This document shows positions 7,620 through 15,713 of a stretch of 34,413 nucleotides of DNA, one piece after another (positions within the stretch are counted from its first letter, which is position 1; each line of letters opens with the position of its first letter). This DNA is from Candidatus Eiseniibacteriota bacterium. Its GTDB lineage: Bacteria > Joyebacterota > Joyebacteria > Joyebacterales > Joyebacteraceae. The DNA lies in NCBI GenBank assembly GCA_030613615.1, contig JAUWLR010000014.1, positions 1 to 34,413 of the forward strand, read 5' to 3'. The translations under genes and the position numbers were made by a program. The notes under the pieces are model-generated. The model searched no databases and had not been told where the DNA came from. It saw only the letters and a list, made by a program, of their open reading frames with translations.

Positions 7620-9093
7620 TGCCCGGGCGCTCCTGGCGTCGTCGACCCTTGTCGCCTGCCTTCTGTTCGCGCTTCCGCTGCCCGCCGCCCGCGTGGTTCC
7701 CGTGTGCGCGCCCGAGCCGGTGGAACTCGAGATCTCCGGAAAGGTATACAGGTACTTCCCGCTGACCGCCGGTTCTCCGCTGTCGTTCACCGTTGAGGGT
7801 CCCGCCGTCTTCGAGCCGATATTGCGCTGGAGATTCGAGGGTGGGGCGTCGGACGTCGATGTCGACGTCGTGTTTACGCTCGATGGGAGAGTGATGTGGC
7901 ATCAGGTGTTCACGACGGCGGCGGGAGCGGCCGGCTACCCGGCGCAGCCCGACTGGCGGGGAGGGAAGCCCAAGAGGGCGCCGCTCGATATCCCGTCCGG
8001 AGAACACACCGTCGAGCTCACGCTCGTGGCGCCTACGCTGGGCGTCCTCGACGTCAATCCCGTCGTGCGTGCTCCCGATGTCCTGCCGTGGCGGGTGGCC
8101 TGGCGGGGCGAGTTCGGGGTAGCGTATGTCAGCAACATCTTCAGATACTCGGACGCCGATGTCGACGACTTCCTGGACGGCAGGCATGAGGAGAAGTACC
8201 CGGTTGAGACCACGGACGACGTTCGCCTCGAGCCGTCGTTCGACCTGTCGCTTGTCAGGGAGGAGCCCGGCAGGCGCACAACGGAGTTGAGACTCTCGGC
8301 TGACGTACGACTGCCGGTGATCAACAGCGAGAAGAGCTTCGCTAAACTGGGTGCCCGTGTGAAGGAAACCAGGACGCGGTTCGCGTATGTCCTCGTCGAC
8401 TACTACGCCATTCCCAGCTACCACATCCGGTATCTGTGGGACGGAGACGCTGACGGCGACGACCCGTACCGTTCGTGCGACTACCGGAAGCATTCCGTGC
8501 GGGTCGAGGTCGGAAGCGACAGGTCGCTGCCGGTGGATTTCATTGCGCGCTTGAAGTACGACTACATGGGGTACAACCAGAACTTCGTCGAGTACGACTC
8601 CGATGCCTGGACGACCGGACTGGTCGCCATCGTGCGGCCGGTGCGCGGGGTCCGCGTGGATCTCGGCTACGCTCTTCGGAAGCTCACGGCCCTCGGCTAC
8701 GACGAGGTGGGGGAGACGGGGGGTGCATCGGACGACAGCGACATCAGCTACGAGCAGGACGAGTACGCTCTGAAAGTGCGGTGGGACGTGGGACGTGTGC
8801 GGGATGTCCGGACTGTCCTGACGCTCGGCGCCAGGCTTCAAGTGCGGTTCTACCAGACGAGCAAGAGCGTCGAGGACGACCCCTACCACGCGGGCCGGGA
8901 GGACACCTACTGGACGTTCTCGGCCCGAAGCACCCACCAACTGACCGAGGAAACGGCTCTGGAGGTCTTCTACGAGCACCGGCGGCGGAGCTCGAGATCG
9001 GACTACAACGAAGAACTGGGATCTTCCAAGGACTACACGGCGGACCGGGTCGGCATACGGCTCATTTTCGAGGGAGAGCGATTCCTTGACTGA
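7609..9093 (+). CDS. probable outer-membrane beta-barrel with N-terminal beta domain
   Basis: A 494-residue exported protein (signal peptide about 1-27). Residues about 40-160 hold one more copy of the beta repeat seen twice in the upstream gene (YRYFPLTAGSPLSFTVEGP ... IPSGEHTVEL). From about residue 165 the sequence turns into a long run of alternating hydrophobic/polar strands with aromatic girdles and acidic turns (for example the turn DGDADGDDPYRS). This is typical of an outer-membrane barrel of perhaps 12-14 strands. The last strand (VGIRLIFEGERFLD) does not end in the classical terminal phenylalanine. The start ATG 7609 lies inside the previous gene behind CGGGGA. Its position in the capB operon suggests an outer-membrane channel or anchor for poly-gamma-glutamate. 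No named family was recognised. Confidence 0.75.
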   Translation: MSRNARALLASSTLVACLLFALPLPAARVVPVCAPEPVELEISGKVYRYFPLTAGSPLSFTVEGPAVFEPILRWRFEGGASDVDVDVVFTLDGRVMWHQVFTTAAGAAGYPAQPDWRGGKPKRAPLDIPSGEHTVELTLVAPTLGVLDVNPVVRAPDVLPWRVAWRGEFGVAYVSNIFRYSDADVDDFLDGRHEEKYPVETTDDVRLEPSFDLSLVREEPGRRTTELRLSADVRLPVINSEKSFAKLGARVKETRTRFAYVLVDYYAIPSYHIRYLWDGDADGDDPYRSCDYRKHSVRVEVGSDRSLPVDFIARLKYDYMGYNQNFVEYDSDAWTTGLVAIVRPVRGVRVDLGYALRKLTALGYDEVGETGGASDDSDISYEQDEYALKVRWDVGRVRDVRTVLTLGARLQVRFYQTSKSVEDDPYHAGREDTYWTFSARSTHQLTEETALEVFYEHRRRSSRSDYNEELGSSKDYTADRVGIRLIFEGERFLD

Positions 9094-9114
9094 ACGCGTA
9101 AGTACTGGTATAAT
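9086..9114 (+). promoter_or_regulatory. consensus extended -10 promoter inside the lipoprotein gene start
   Basis: TTGACT at 9086-9091, a 17-bp spacer, then a perfect TATAAT at 9109-9114 preceded by TGG (TGnTATAAT). By sequence it is the strongest promoter in the window. It begins exactly at the TTG that also serves as the likely start codon of the lipoprotein gene. Transcripts from it (start near 9121) would lack that start codon. It may therefore drive a shorter product from GTG 9137, or mainly the downstream peptidase gene. Confidence 0.7.
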
Positions 9115-10129
9115 AAGCAGTAAGCACCTTCACGGTGTGGTGACGCTGGTGGTCGCTGCGGCCGTGCTCGTGTTTGCGGCGGGGTGTGCCCAGAAGGGCA
9201 GCCCTGTCGAGCCGGATGACGGCGGCTACAGGATCGTGGGTACGCTGGCGATAGCGGGGTACGCCGAGGACGTGGAAGTCGCAGGCACGCTGTGTCTCGT
9301 GGCTGCCGGCCAGGGCGGGCTGGTGCTCGTTGACGTGTCCGACCCCGCGAGTCCCGAGTATCTATCCACGGCGGTGACGTCCTACCCGGCCATGGGCTGC
9401 GCGTACGTGGCCAGCGATTCGCTCGCGTTCGCCGCGATCGGGGCGCAGGGCATTTACGTCTACGACGTGAGCGATCTCTTGAACCCGGTCTGGCAGAGCA
9501 ACGGTCAGGGGACCTTCACGAGAGACGTCGTCACGCGCGAGGTGACGCCTGGTGATTACCACGAGGTTCTAACGGCGGATGCCTACGGTATCCGGACGCA
9601 GGAGTGCTACTACTACGAGGCGCTTGACACGTGGTACTTCCGCCAAGCCGTTGCCGAGGGGGCTGCTGGAGTCGCGCGCGGCATATGTGCGCACGGAAAC
9701 CTGGCGCTTCTCGCAATCGAGGAGCTCGGGCTCTCGATCTACGACGTGACCGACGTGACGAACGTACTGTACCTGGGGGGAGTAGATACACCTGGGGAGG
9801 CGCGGGCGGTGGCGGCCGAAGGCAGCTACGCCTACGTCGCCGACTGGCGCAAAGGACTCCAGGTCGTGGATATCTCCGACCCGAGCAGCCCTGAGATAGT
9901 CGCGAGCGCTGACATGGACGGTCTGGCGGACGGGATCTGCTACTACGGCGGCAAGGTCTACGTCGCCGCTCACACTGAGGGACTGAGGGTCTTCGACGTG
10001 AGCGATCCGACGGACCCGCGGGCGGCGGGCTTCCTCGAGACGCCGTTCGCAAACGACGTGTTCGTCACAGATTCGTATGTATACGTGGCCGACCGGGACT
10101 GGGGCCTGGTGGTCGCTGAAGAGGAATAG
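9086..10129 (+). CDS. LVIVD-repeat beta-propeller lipoprotein
   Basis: A 347-residue predicted lipoprotein. A hydrophobic leader ends in the lipobox VFAAGC (lipidated Cys at residue 34). The mature protein consists of about seven repeats of roughly 42 residues with the LVIVD-type signature (LVLVDVSDPASPEYL, LQVVDISDPSSPEIV, LRVFDVSDPTDPRAA), so it should form a seven-bladed surface beta-propeller. The third blade is divergent. The start TTG 9086 is supported by AGGGAGAG at 9071-9078 and by an 8-bp overlap with the barrel gene. GTG 9137 is an alternative, giving a shorter leader without basic residues. It is likely an outer-membrane lipoprotein binding protein or polymer partners, but its function is unknown. 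Confidence 0.83.
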   Translation: MTERVSTGIISSKHLHGVVTLVVAAAVLVFAAGCAQKGSPVEPDDGGYRIVGTLAIAGYAEDVEVAGTLCLVAAGQGGLVLVDVSDPASPEYLSTAVTSYPAMGCAYVASDSLAFAAIGAQGIYVYDVSDLLNPVWQSNGQGTFTRDVVTREVTPGDYHEVLTADAYGIRTQECYYYEALDTWYFRQAVAEGAAGVARGICAHGNLALLAIEELGLSIYDVTDVTNVLYLGGVDTPGEARAVAAEGSYAYVADWRKGLQVVDISDPSSPEIVASADMDGLADGICYYGGKVYVAAHTEGLRVFDVSDPTDPRAAGFLETPFANDVFVTDSYVYVADRDWGLVVAEEE

Positions 10130-10187
10130 AGCAGGTAGGCGCGCAGTCTGTCACTTGAATGACGACAGTCGGGGAAGGAGCAGCTTA

Positions 10188-13100
10188 GTGACACGCTCAA
10201 TCGCAGTCGCCGTTCTTCTCGTACTTCTCGTCTTCTCGTTCGCCTCCGCAAGGGAGTGGGTCCCCTTCCGTGACGCACCTGTCGCGGAGGAGGTGGCGAC
10301 CAGGATCATCTCAACAGACATTTCTACGACCGTGATTGAGGTCGAGATTCCCGGCATGCTGGTCGAGCCGGCGCTCGAGGGCTTCCCTAGCGCCGTTGAT
10401 CTCGCGATCCCGGGCGCTCGCAATCTCAGCAGCCCGGGCATGCCCGACCTGCCCGTGCTGTCCTATCTCGTGGCGATTCCGAGCTACGGAGACATCGAAC
10501 TTGAGGTCGTGGCTCTCGAGGAGCGCGTGCTCACCGGGTACGACGTTGCCCCGGCGCGCCCGTTCGAGCTCGAGGGGCGTGAGCCGATGGAGGCCGCTCC
10601 CGACGCGTCGGTCTACGCCACCGACGCGTTCTATCCGGCTGACGTCGCTTCCGTGGGTGAGCCCGGTGTCTTCAGGGACCTTCGGCTCGTGTCCGTTCGG
10701 GTCAACCCCGTCAGATACAACCCCGTCACGCGCGAGCTCTGGGTCGCTGAGAGACTGAAGCTCAGGCTCAGCTCCACGAGCGAGCAGGGCGCGAACCCGA
10801 AGCGCGTGTCCAGGGATTTCCGTTCCGCGGCCTTCGAGCCCATCTATGCGGCCGTCGTCGACAACTACGATGAGCTTCCGCGGGCCGAGGTCCGCCGGGG
10901 TTCGTATCTCGTCATCACTGTCGACGATTATGCCGTCGCGATGGGGCCGTTCGTCGAGTGGAAGCGGCAGCGCGGTTACGAGACCGAGCTTGTGACGCTC
11001 TCGCAGATCGGCGCGAGCCCGACGAACCAGGACATCAAGGACTACATACAGAACGCCTACGACACGTGGCCGAATCCACCCGAGTACGTGCTTCTGGTCG
11101 GCGACAGTACGATGAGTGGCAGCTACGGGACGTTGCCGTGCTGGTACGTGCCCGGCGTGCCGTTCGAGCAGGTGGTGGATCATCCCTACGCGGAGCTTGA
11201 CGGCGGCGACTATTTCCCCGACGTGATAGTTGGAAGGATGTCGGTCGACAACCCGGTCGAGGCCACCGTGGCGACGCTCAAGGTCATGTCGTACGAGCGC
11301 GACTGCGACGGGGCGAACAACGACTGGTACAAGAACGCGCTGATGGTCGCCGGCAACTACGGGGCAACGCCGCCGCCGACGTCTCCGCGGCAGACAGTGC
11401 TCAGGGTGCGCGAGCTGCTGCTCGATTGCGGCTACGCCCAGGTGGACACGGTCATGTACCCACCCTACATCGCGCCGAATCCGATCGGTTCCATCATCGA
11501 CTCGGGTGTGGGCTTCGTCAACTACCGCGGCTGGGGCGCGGCCCAGGGCTGGCACTACCCCGAGTACTACGTCGATGACATCAACGCTCTGTCGAACGGC
11601 GGCATGCTGCCTGTGATGACGAGTTTCGTCTGCGGAACCGCCAACTGGGAGAGTTGGGGCTTCGACCCTTGCTTCGGCGAGGCGTGGATTCGTTCGGGCT
11701 CGCCCGGCTATCTCAAGGGTGGCCCGGTCATGTGCGGGCCCAGCGACTACAACACCCACACGCGCTGGAACAACGCCGTGGGCATCGGCTTCTACCAGGG
11801 CATGCTCTACGAGGACCTCGACCACTTTGGTCAGGCGTTGGTGCGCGCGAAGTTCGAGGTCTGGAAGTGGTTCATCGACGAGCGGGTGGGAGAGGATTGG
11901 GTCGACTACTACTTCAACATCTACAGCATCATCGGCGATCCCGAGCTGTGGATGAGGTTCGACTCGCCGAGCAGCTTCACGGTCAGCCACGAAGCGACCG
12001 TGGACCTCGGACAGAACTTCCTCGAGGTCAACGTGACCGATTCCGGCGGGGACGTCGTCCCCGGTGCTGAGGTCATCCTCTACAAAGAGAACGAGTTCAT
12101 AGAGTCGCGCGTCCTGACCGGCGACAGCAGGATCGTCGTGCCGATGCCCGCCGAGACGGCGGGAACCGTGCACGTCACCGTGTGCGGAAGCGAGTTCAAG
12201 CCTTACACGGGCGAGGCCGCGGTCGGTACGCCTGCGGGGTACGTCGGGTACTACGGGCACGCGGTTGACGACGACAGCTCGGGACTGAGCAGCGGCAACG
12301 GCGACGGCGTCGTGAATCCCGGCGAGACTATCGAACTTGCGGTGACACTCAAGAACTACGGCACCGCGACCGTCTCGGGCGTCAGCTGCTCGTTTGACGT
12401 CCTGGAGTATTCGTCCTGGGTGGACGTGGTCACTCCGCAGAGCGCTACCTACGGGAGCATATCCGGTGGTGGTACGGCGTCCGGCAGCCAGCCGTTCGTG
12501 TTCGACGTGCTGGACGGTTGCCCGGACGGCGAGGAACTCGTGTTCCTCCTCGAGGCGACCGACGCCTCTCGCGCGTCCTACGAGAGCGAAGTTCGCATCA
12601 CCGTCGGTGCTCCGGCGATGTCGTACTATGCGCTGACCATCAGCGGCGACGGCGTCTTGGATCCGGGTGAGACGGCGACGCTGACCGTTACGCTGGCGAA
12701 CGAGGGTCCACGAGGCGCGAGCTCGGTCGCGGGCACGCTTCGTGCGCCCACCAGCGGCTTGACCGCCGGCGACGACACGGGCTACTGGGGCACCATTGCG
12801 GCGAGCGGAATGGCCTCGAACTCCGGCAACACGTTCCAGGTAACGGCGGCGGGGAACGTCGCTGTCGGCCACGAGTTCCTGCTGGCCATCGATCTCACGG
12901 GCGACGACGGGCTCTCGCAGTTCGTGGTCTTCCCGCTGGTCGTGGGAACGGCCACGGGCACGGATCCCGGTGGTCCGGACGACCACGGCTACTACTGCTA
13001 CGACGACACGGACACGGGCTATGCTGAGGCGCCGGCCTACTCCTGGGTCGAGCTCGACCCGTCACACGGCGGCAGCGGCACCGACCTCGGCCTGGGCTAC

Positions 13101-13964
13101 GATGAGATGGTCGACGTCGCTCTGCCGTTCGCGTTCAGATACTGCGGCGAGGACTTCGGCACCATCGGCGTCTGCAGCAACGGCAACATCGGTATGGGGT
13201 CCCAGCCCGAGTGGGAGACTCAGCCGAGGAACACGCCCATCGGCGCGTCACTGGGGCCGGCCGGAATGGTCGCGCCCTTCTGGGACGACCTCAATCCGAA
13301 CGCCGGTGGCAAGGTGCTCTACAAGAACCTCGGCAGCGGTCGGTTCGCGGTCGAGTGGAGCCGCGTGCAGACCACTTATGTGGATACGATCAGCCTCGTG
13401 CCCTACGAGCAGACGTTCGAGCTCATCCTCTACGACCAGGACGTGTATCCGACCGAGTCGGGCGACGGCGAGATCCTGTTCCAGTACCACACCATCGCCA
13501 ACGCAGACACGGCGAACGGCGCCACTGTCGGCGTCGAGAATCTCAACCAGACCGACGGGCTGGAGTACAGCTTCTTCAGAATGTATCCGGACCACGCGGC
13601 CCCTCTCGCGAACGGCAGGGCGATCAAGTTCACGACCGACCCGCCTGACGGATATCCCTCCACGGGAATCGACGACGAGGTGACGCTGGGCGTGCGGGTC
13701 CTTGGCAACAGGCCGAACCCGTTCAACCCGGTGACGAAGATAGCGTTCTCGATGCCCGCAACGGCCGAGGCCAAGCTGGCGGTCTTCGATATCGCCGGAC
13801 GGCGCGTGGCCACCCTGGTTGACAGAGAGGTAGAGGCCGGCCGCCATGAGGTGGTCTGGAACGGCACCAACGAAGCAGGCGAATCGGTCGCGAGCGGAGT
13901 GTACTTCTCTCGCCTCACGGCAATGGGAGAGGAACACTCGGCCAAGATGGTGCTCCTGAAGTGA
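10188..13964 (+). CDS. secreted C25 gingipain-like peptidase with C-terminal sorting domain
   Basis: A 1258-residue exported protein. The signal peptide covers about 1-22, followed by an N-terminal propeptide-like domain to about 230 and a C25-type caspase-fold domain (about 245-600). Then come beta-sandwich (CARDB/Ig-like) repeats (about 610-930), a nidogen-like domain (about 950-1150) and a FlgD-Ig-like C-terminal domain starting RPNPFNPVTKI and ending AKMVLLK, typical of type IX secretion cargo. The expected nucleophile is C482 in TSFVCGTANWE. The position of the catalytic histidine, normally in GHG, reads NYRGWG with W449, exactly 33 residues before the cysteine as in gingipain RgpB (His211/Cys244). 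Activity is therefore doubtful unless H456 substitutes. The start GTG 10188 has GGGGAAGGAG at 10171-10180. A longer frame upstream overlaps the lipoprotein gene and lacks a signal-peptide start. Confidence 0.88.
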   Translation: MTRSIAVAVLLVLLVFSFASAREWVPFRDAPVAEEVATRIISTDISTTVIEVEIPGMLVEPALEGFPSAVDLAIPGARNLSSPGMPDLPVLSYLVAIPSYGDIELEVVALEERVLTGYDVAPARPFELEGREPMEAAPDASVYATDAFYPADVASVGEPGVFRDLRLVSVRVNPVRYNPVTRELWVAERLKLRLSSTSEQGANPKRVSRDFRSAAFEPIYAAVVDNYDELPRAEVRRGSYLVITVDDYAVAMGPFVEWKRQRGYETELVTLSQIGASPTNQDIKDYIQNAYDTWPNPPEYVLLVGDSTMSGSYGTLPCWYVPGVPFEQVVDHPYAELDGGDYFPDVIVGRMSVDNPVEATVATLKVMSYERDCDGANNDWYKNALMVAGNYGATPPPTSPRQTVLRVRELLLDCGYAQVDTVMYPPYIAPNPIGSIIDSGVGFVNYRGWGAAQGWHYPEYYVDDINALSNGGMLPVMTSFVCGTANWESWGFDPCFGEAWIRSGSPGYLKGGPVMCGPSDYNTHTRWNNAVGIGFYQGMLYEDLDHFGQALVRAKFEVWKWFIDERVGEDWVDYYFNIYSIIGDPELWMRFDSPSSFTVSHEATVDLGQNFLEVNVTDSGGDVVPGAEVILYKENEFIESRVLTGDSRIVVPMPAETAGTVHVTVCGSEFKPYTGEAAVGTPAGYVGYYGHAVDDDSSGLSSGNGDGVVNPGETIELAVTLKNYGTATVSGVSCSFDVLEYSSWVDVVTPQSATYGSISGGGTASGSQPFVFDVLDGCPDGEELVFLLEATDASRASYESEVRITVGAPAMSYYALTISGDGVLDPGETATLTVTLANEGPRGASSVAGTLRAPTSGLTAGDDTGYWGTIAASGMASNSGNTFQVTAAGNVAVGHEFLLAIDLTGDDGLSQFVVFPLVVGTATGTDPGGPDDHGYYCYDDTDTGYAEAPAYSWVELDPSHGGSGTDLGLGYDEMVDVALPFAFRYCGEDFGTIGVCSNGNIGMGSQPEWETQPRNTPIGASLGPAGMVAPFWDDLNPNAGGKVLYKNLGSGRFAVEWSRVQTTYVDTISLVPYEQTFELILYDQDVYPTESGDGEILFQYHTIANADTANGATVGVENLNQTDGLEYSFFRMYPDHAAPLANGRAIKFTTDPPDGYPSTGIDDEVTLGVRVLGNRPNPFNPVTKIAFSMPATAEAKLAVFDIAGRRVATLVDREVEAGRHEVVWNGTNEAGESVASGVYFSRLTAMGEEHSAKMVLLK

Positions 13965-14064
13965 CGAGGTAGCCGGGCAGGCCGGCAACGGCAGCGACCC
14001 GACACTGAGGCGCAGCACAAGAAAGCACTGCAGCAACGGCTCAGGCAACCGGGAGGCATATCAG

Positions 14065-15630
14065 ATGAGACCCGCAAGTCAGGCAGCGCTGCGACCCGCG
14101 ATCCTGTTCGTGATCGCCGCACTGGTCGTACTGGCGTCCGCGCCCACGGCGTTGGCGCTCGACGAGCGCTACCACACGAAGGAAGAAGTCCACGCGGAGA
14201 TCCTCGCGCTCGCCGCGAACTACCCCGCGATCGTCAGGGTAGACACGCTGGGCCAGTCGATGGAGGACGGGCTGGATATCTGGGGTGTGAAGCTCTCTGA
14301 CAACGTGGGGACAAATGAGGATGAGCCGGTCGTTCTCTACAACGGCATCCATCACGCCGAGGAGGTCCTGGGTCTCGAGGTCATCATGTGGATGCTCGAC
14401 GAGATGACCGCGGCCTATGGCGTCAATGACACGGTGACGCAGTGGATCGACGACCTCGAGATCTGGTTCATACCCATTCTGAACCCCGAGGGGCACGATA
14501 TCGTCACGTCTGAGATCGACACCATCTGGCGGAAGAACAAGTTCGACAACAACGACAACGGTGTGTTCGATCTCGATTATGACGGCGTCGACATCAATCA
14601 TAACTACGACTTCAACTGGGATCAGGGCGGAAGCACCAACCCCGCCTCCGAGTACTACCGTGGTCCGTCCGCGGGCTCGGAGAGCGAGACGCAGCTGATG
14701 TGCGACTTCTGTCTCGAGCACAAGCCGCTCTTCTCACTCAACTACCACAGCCCCTTGAGTTCCCTGGGTGACCTGGTCTACTACCCGTGGTACTGGCCGC
14801 TCCAGGGGTTCTCGCCGGACCACCACACGATCTTCCCGATAGTGACCGAGCTCGTCTCGCGGACTCTCACCGAGGAGGACGTGCCGTACACGGCCGAGTA
14901 CGGCTACGCTGACGCCGGCAAGGCCCGGAACTGGCAGTACGGCATCGTCGGGACCATCGGGCTCACAATGGAGATCTTAAGCCAGCTCTGCCAGCCCGCC
15001 GGCCACAGGGTCGACGGTATCTGCGAGCGCGTCTCGACAGGTTCGTACTATCTGCTGGAGCGAGCCGCGGGGCCGGGTCTCACCGGCCACGTCACGGACT
15101 CCGCGGCGCGGGCGCCGCTCGTGGCCGAGGTGGAGATCCTTGAGAACACGTCGGGGGACCTGACGCCACGCACGACCGACCCGAACTACGGGCGGTACTG
15201 GCGCCCGCTCAAGGCCGGGACCTACACCGTGGAGTTCTCCGCCTTCGGGTATGACACGCAGACGTTCACCGATGTGGTCGTGGACACGACGGGATGGACC
15301 GTTCTCGATTGCGCGCTCGAGTCATGGGTTGGCGTGCCGGAGGACGAGATCAATGCGCCGCGCATCACGGGCGTCTCTCCGAATCCCTTCAGCGGGAGTG
15401 CCACGGTGAGCTTCACAGCGCCGGGCGCGACGCTGGCCGGTGTCGAGATCTACTCGGCGGCCGGGAGACTGATCGCGCGGTGCGAGGGGGAGCTTCAAGC
15501 CAACGGGGAGAGCACCGTCGTCTGGGACGGCCGCCGGCTCTCGGGGCAGCCCGCGGCATCCGGTGTCTACTTCGCCAGGCTCATGACCGACGCCGGCGAG
15601 GACACGGTGAAGATGGTCTACATACGGTAG
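14065..15630 (+). CDS. secreted M14 zinc carboxypeptidase with C-terminal sorting domain
   Basis: A 521-residue exported metallocarboxypeptidase homologue (signal peptide about 1-31). Zinc ligands are visible: H97 and E100 (HxxE in NGIHHAEEVLG) and H228 (SLNYHSP). The catalytic Glu is E303 (GLTMEIL), and R156 (WRKN) matches the transition-state arginine. The usual NRN motif that binds the substrate carboxylate reads N178-H179-N180, so the arginine is replaced by histidine. A carboxypeptidase-regulatory-like beta domain (about 335-415) and a FlgD-Ig-like sorting domain (about 435-521, ISGVSPNPF-like start, ending VKMVYIR) follow. The ATG at 14065 is preceded by GGGAGG with 8-nt spacing. It probably trims peptides at the cell surface beside the C25 protein. 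Confidence 0.9.
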   Translation: MRPASQAALRPAILFVIAALVVLASAPTALALDERYHTKEEVHAEILALAANYPAIVRVDTLGQSMEDGLDIWGVKLSDNVGTNEDEPVVLYNGIHHAEEVLGLEVIMWMLDEMTAAYGVNDTVTQWIDDLEIWFIPILNPEGHDIVTSEIDTIWRKNKFDNNDNGVFDLDYDGVDINHNYDFNWDQGGSTNPASEYYRGPSAGSESETQLMCDFCLEHKPLFSLNYHSPLSSLGDLVYYPWYWPLQGFSPDHHTIFPIVTELVSRTLTEEDVPYTAEYGYADAGKARNWQYGIVGTIGLTMEILSQLCQPAGHRVDGICERVSTGSYYLLERAAGPGLTGHVTDSAARAPLVAEVEILENTSGDLTPRTTDPNYGRYWRPLKAGTYTVEFSAFGYDTQTFTDVVVDTTGWTVLDCALESWVGVPEDEINAPRITGVSPNPFSGSATVSFTAPGATLAGVEIYSAAGRLIARCEGELQANGESTVVWDGRRLSGQPAASGVYFARLMTDAGEDTVKMVYIR

Positions 15631-15647
15631 CGAGTTCGAGGTAAGAG

Positions 15648-15678
15648 ACGGGGCCGGTCAGCCGGCCCCGTTCTCTTT
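15648..15678 (+). terminator. intrinsic terminator after the M14 gene
   Basis: ACGGGGCCGG (15648-15657) and CCGGCCCCGT (15662-15671) form a perfect 10-bp stem with a 4-nt loop, followed by TCTCTTT. It lies 17 nt after the carboxypeptidase stop codon and closes the upstream transcription unit. Confidence 0.85.
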
Positions 15679-15713
15679 CGGGATGGGATAACATACGAGG
15701 GGGGAGACCACAG

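Noticed and set aside
10311-12986. Long open frame (about 890 codons) on the minus strand
   Set aside because: It is antisense to the well-supported C25 peptidase gene, and its translation is Arg/Val/Asp-rich with no domain or start signal. This is a by-product of GC-rich codon use.
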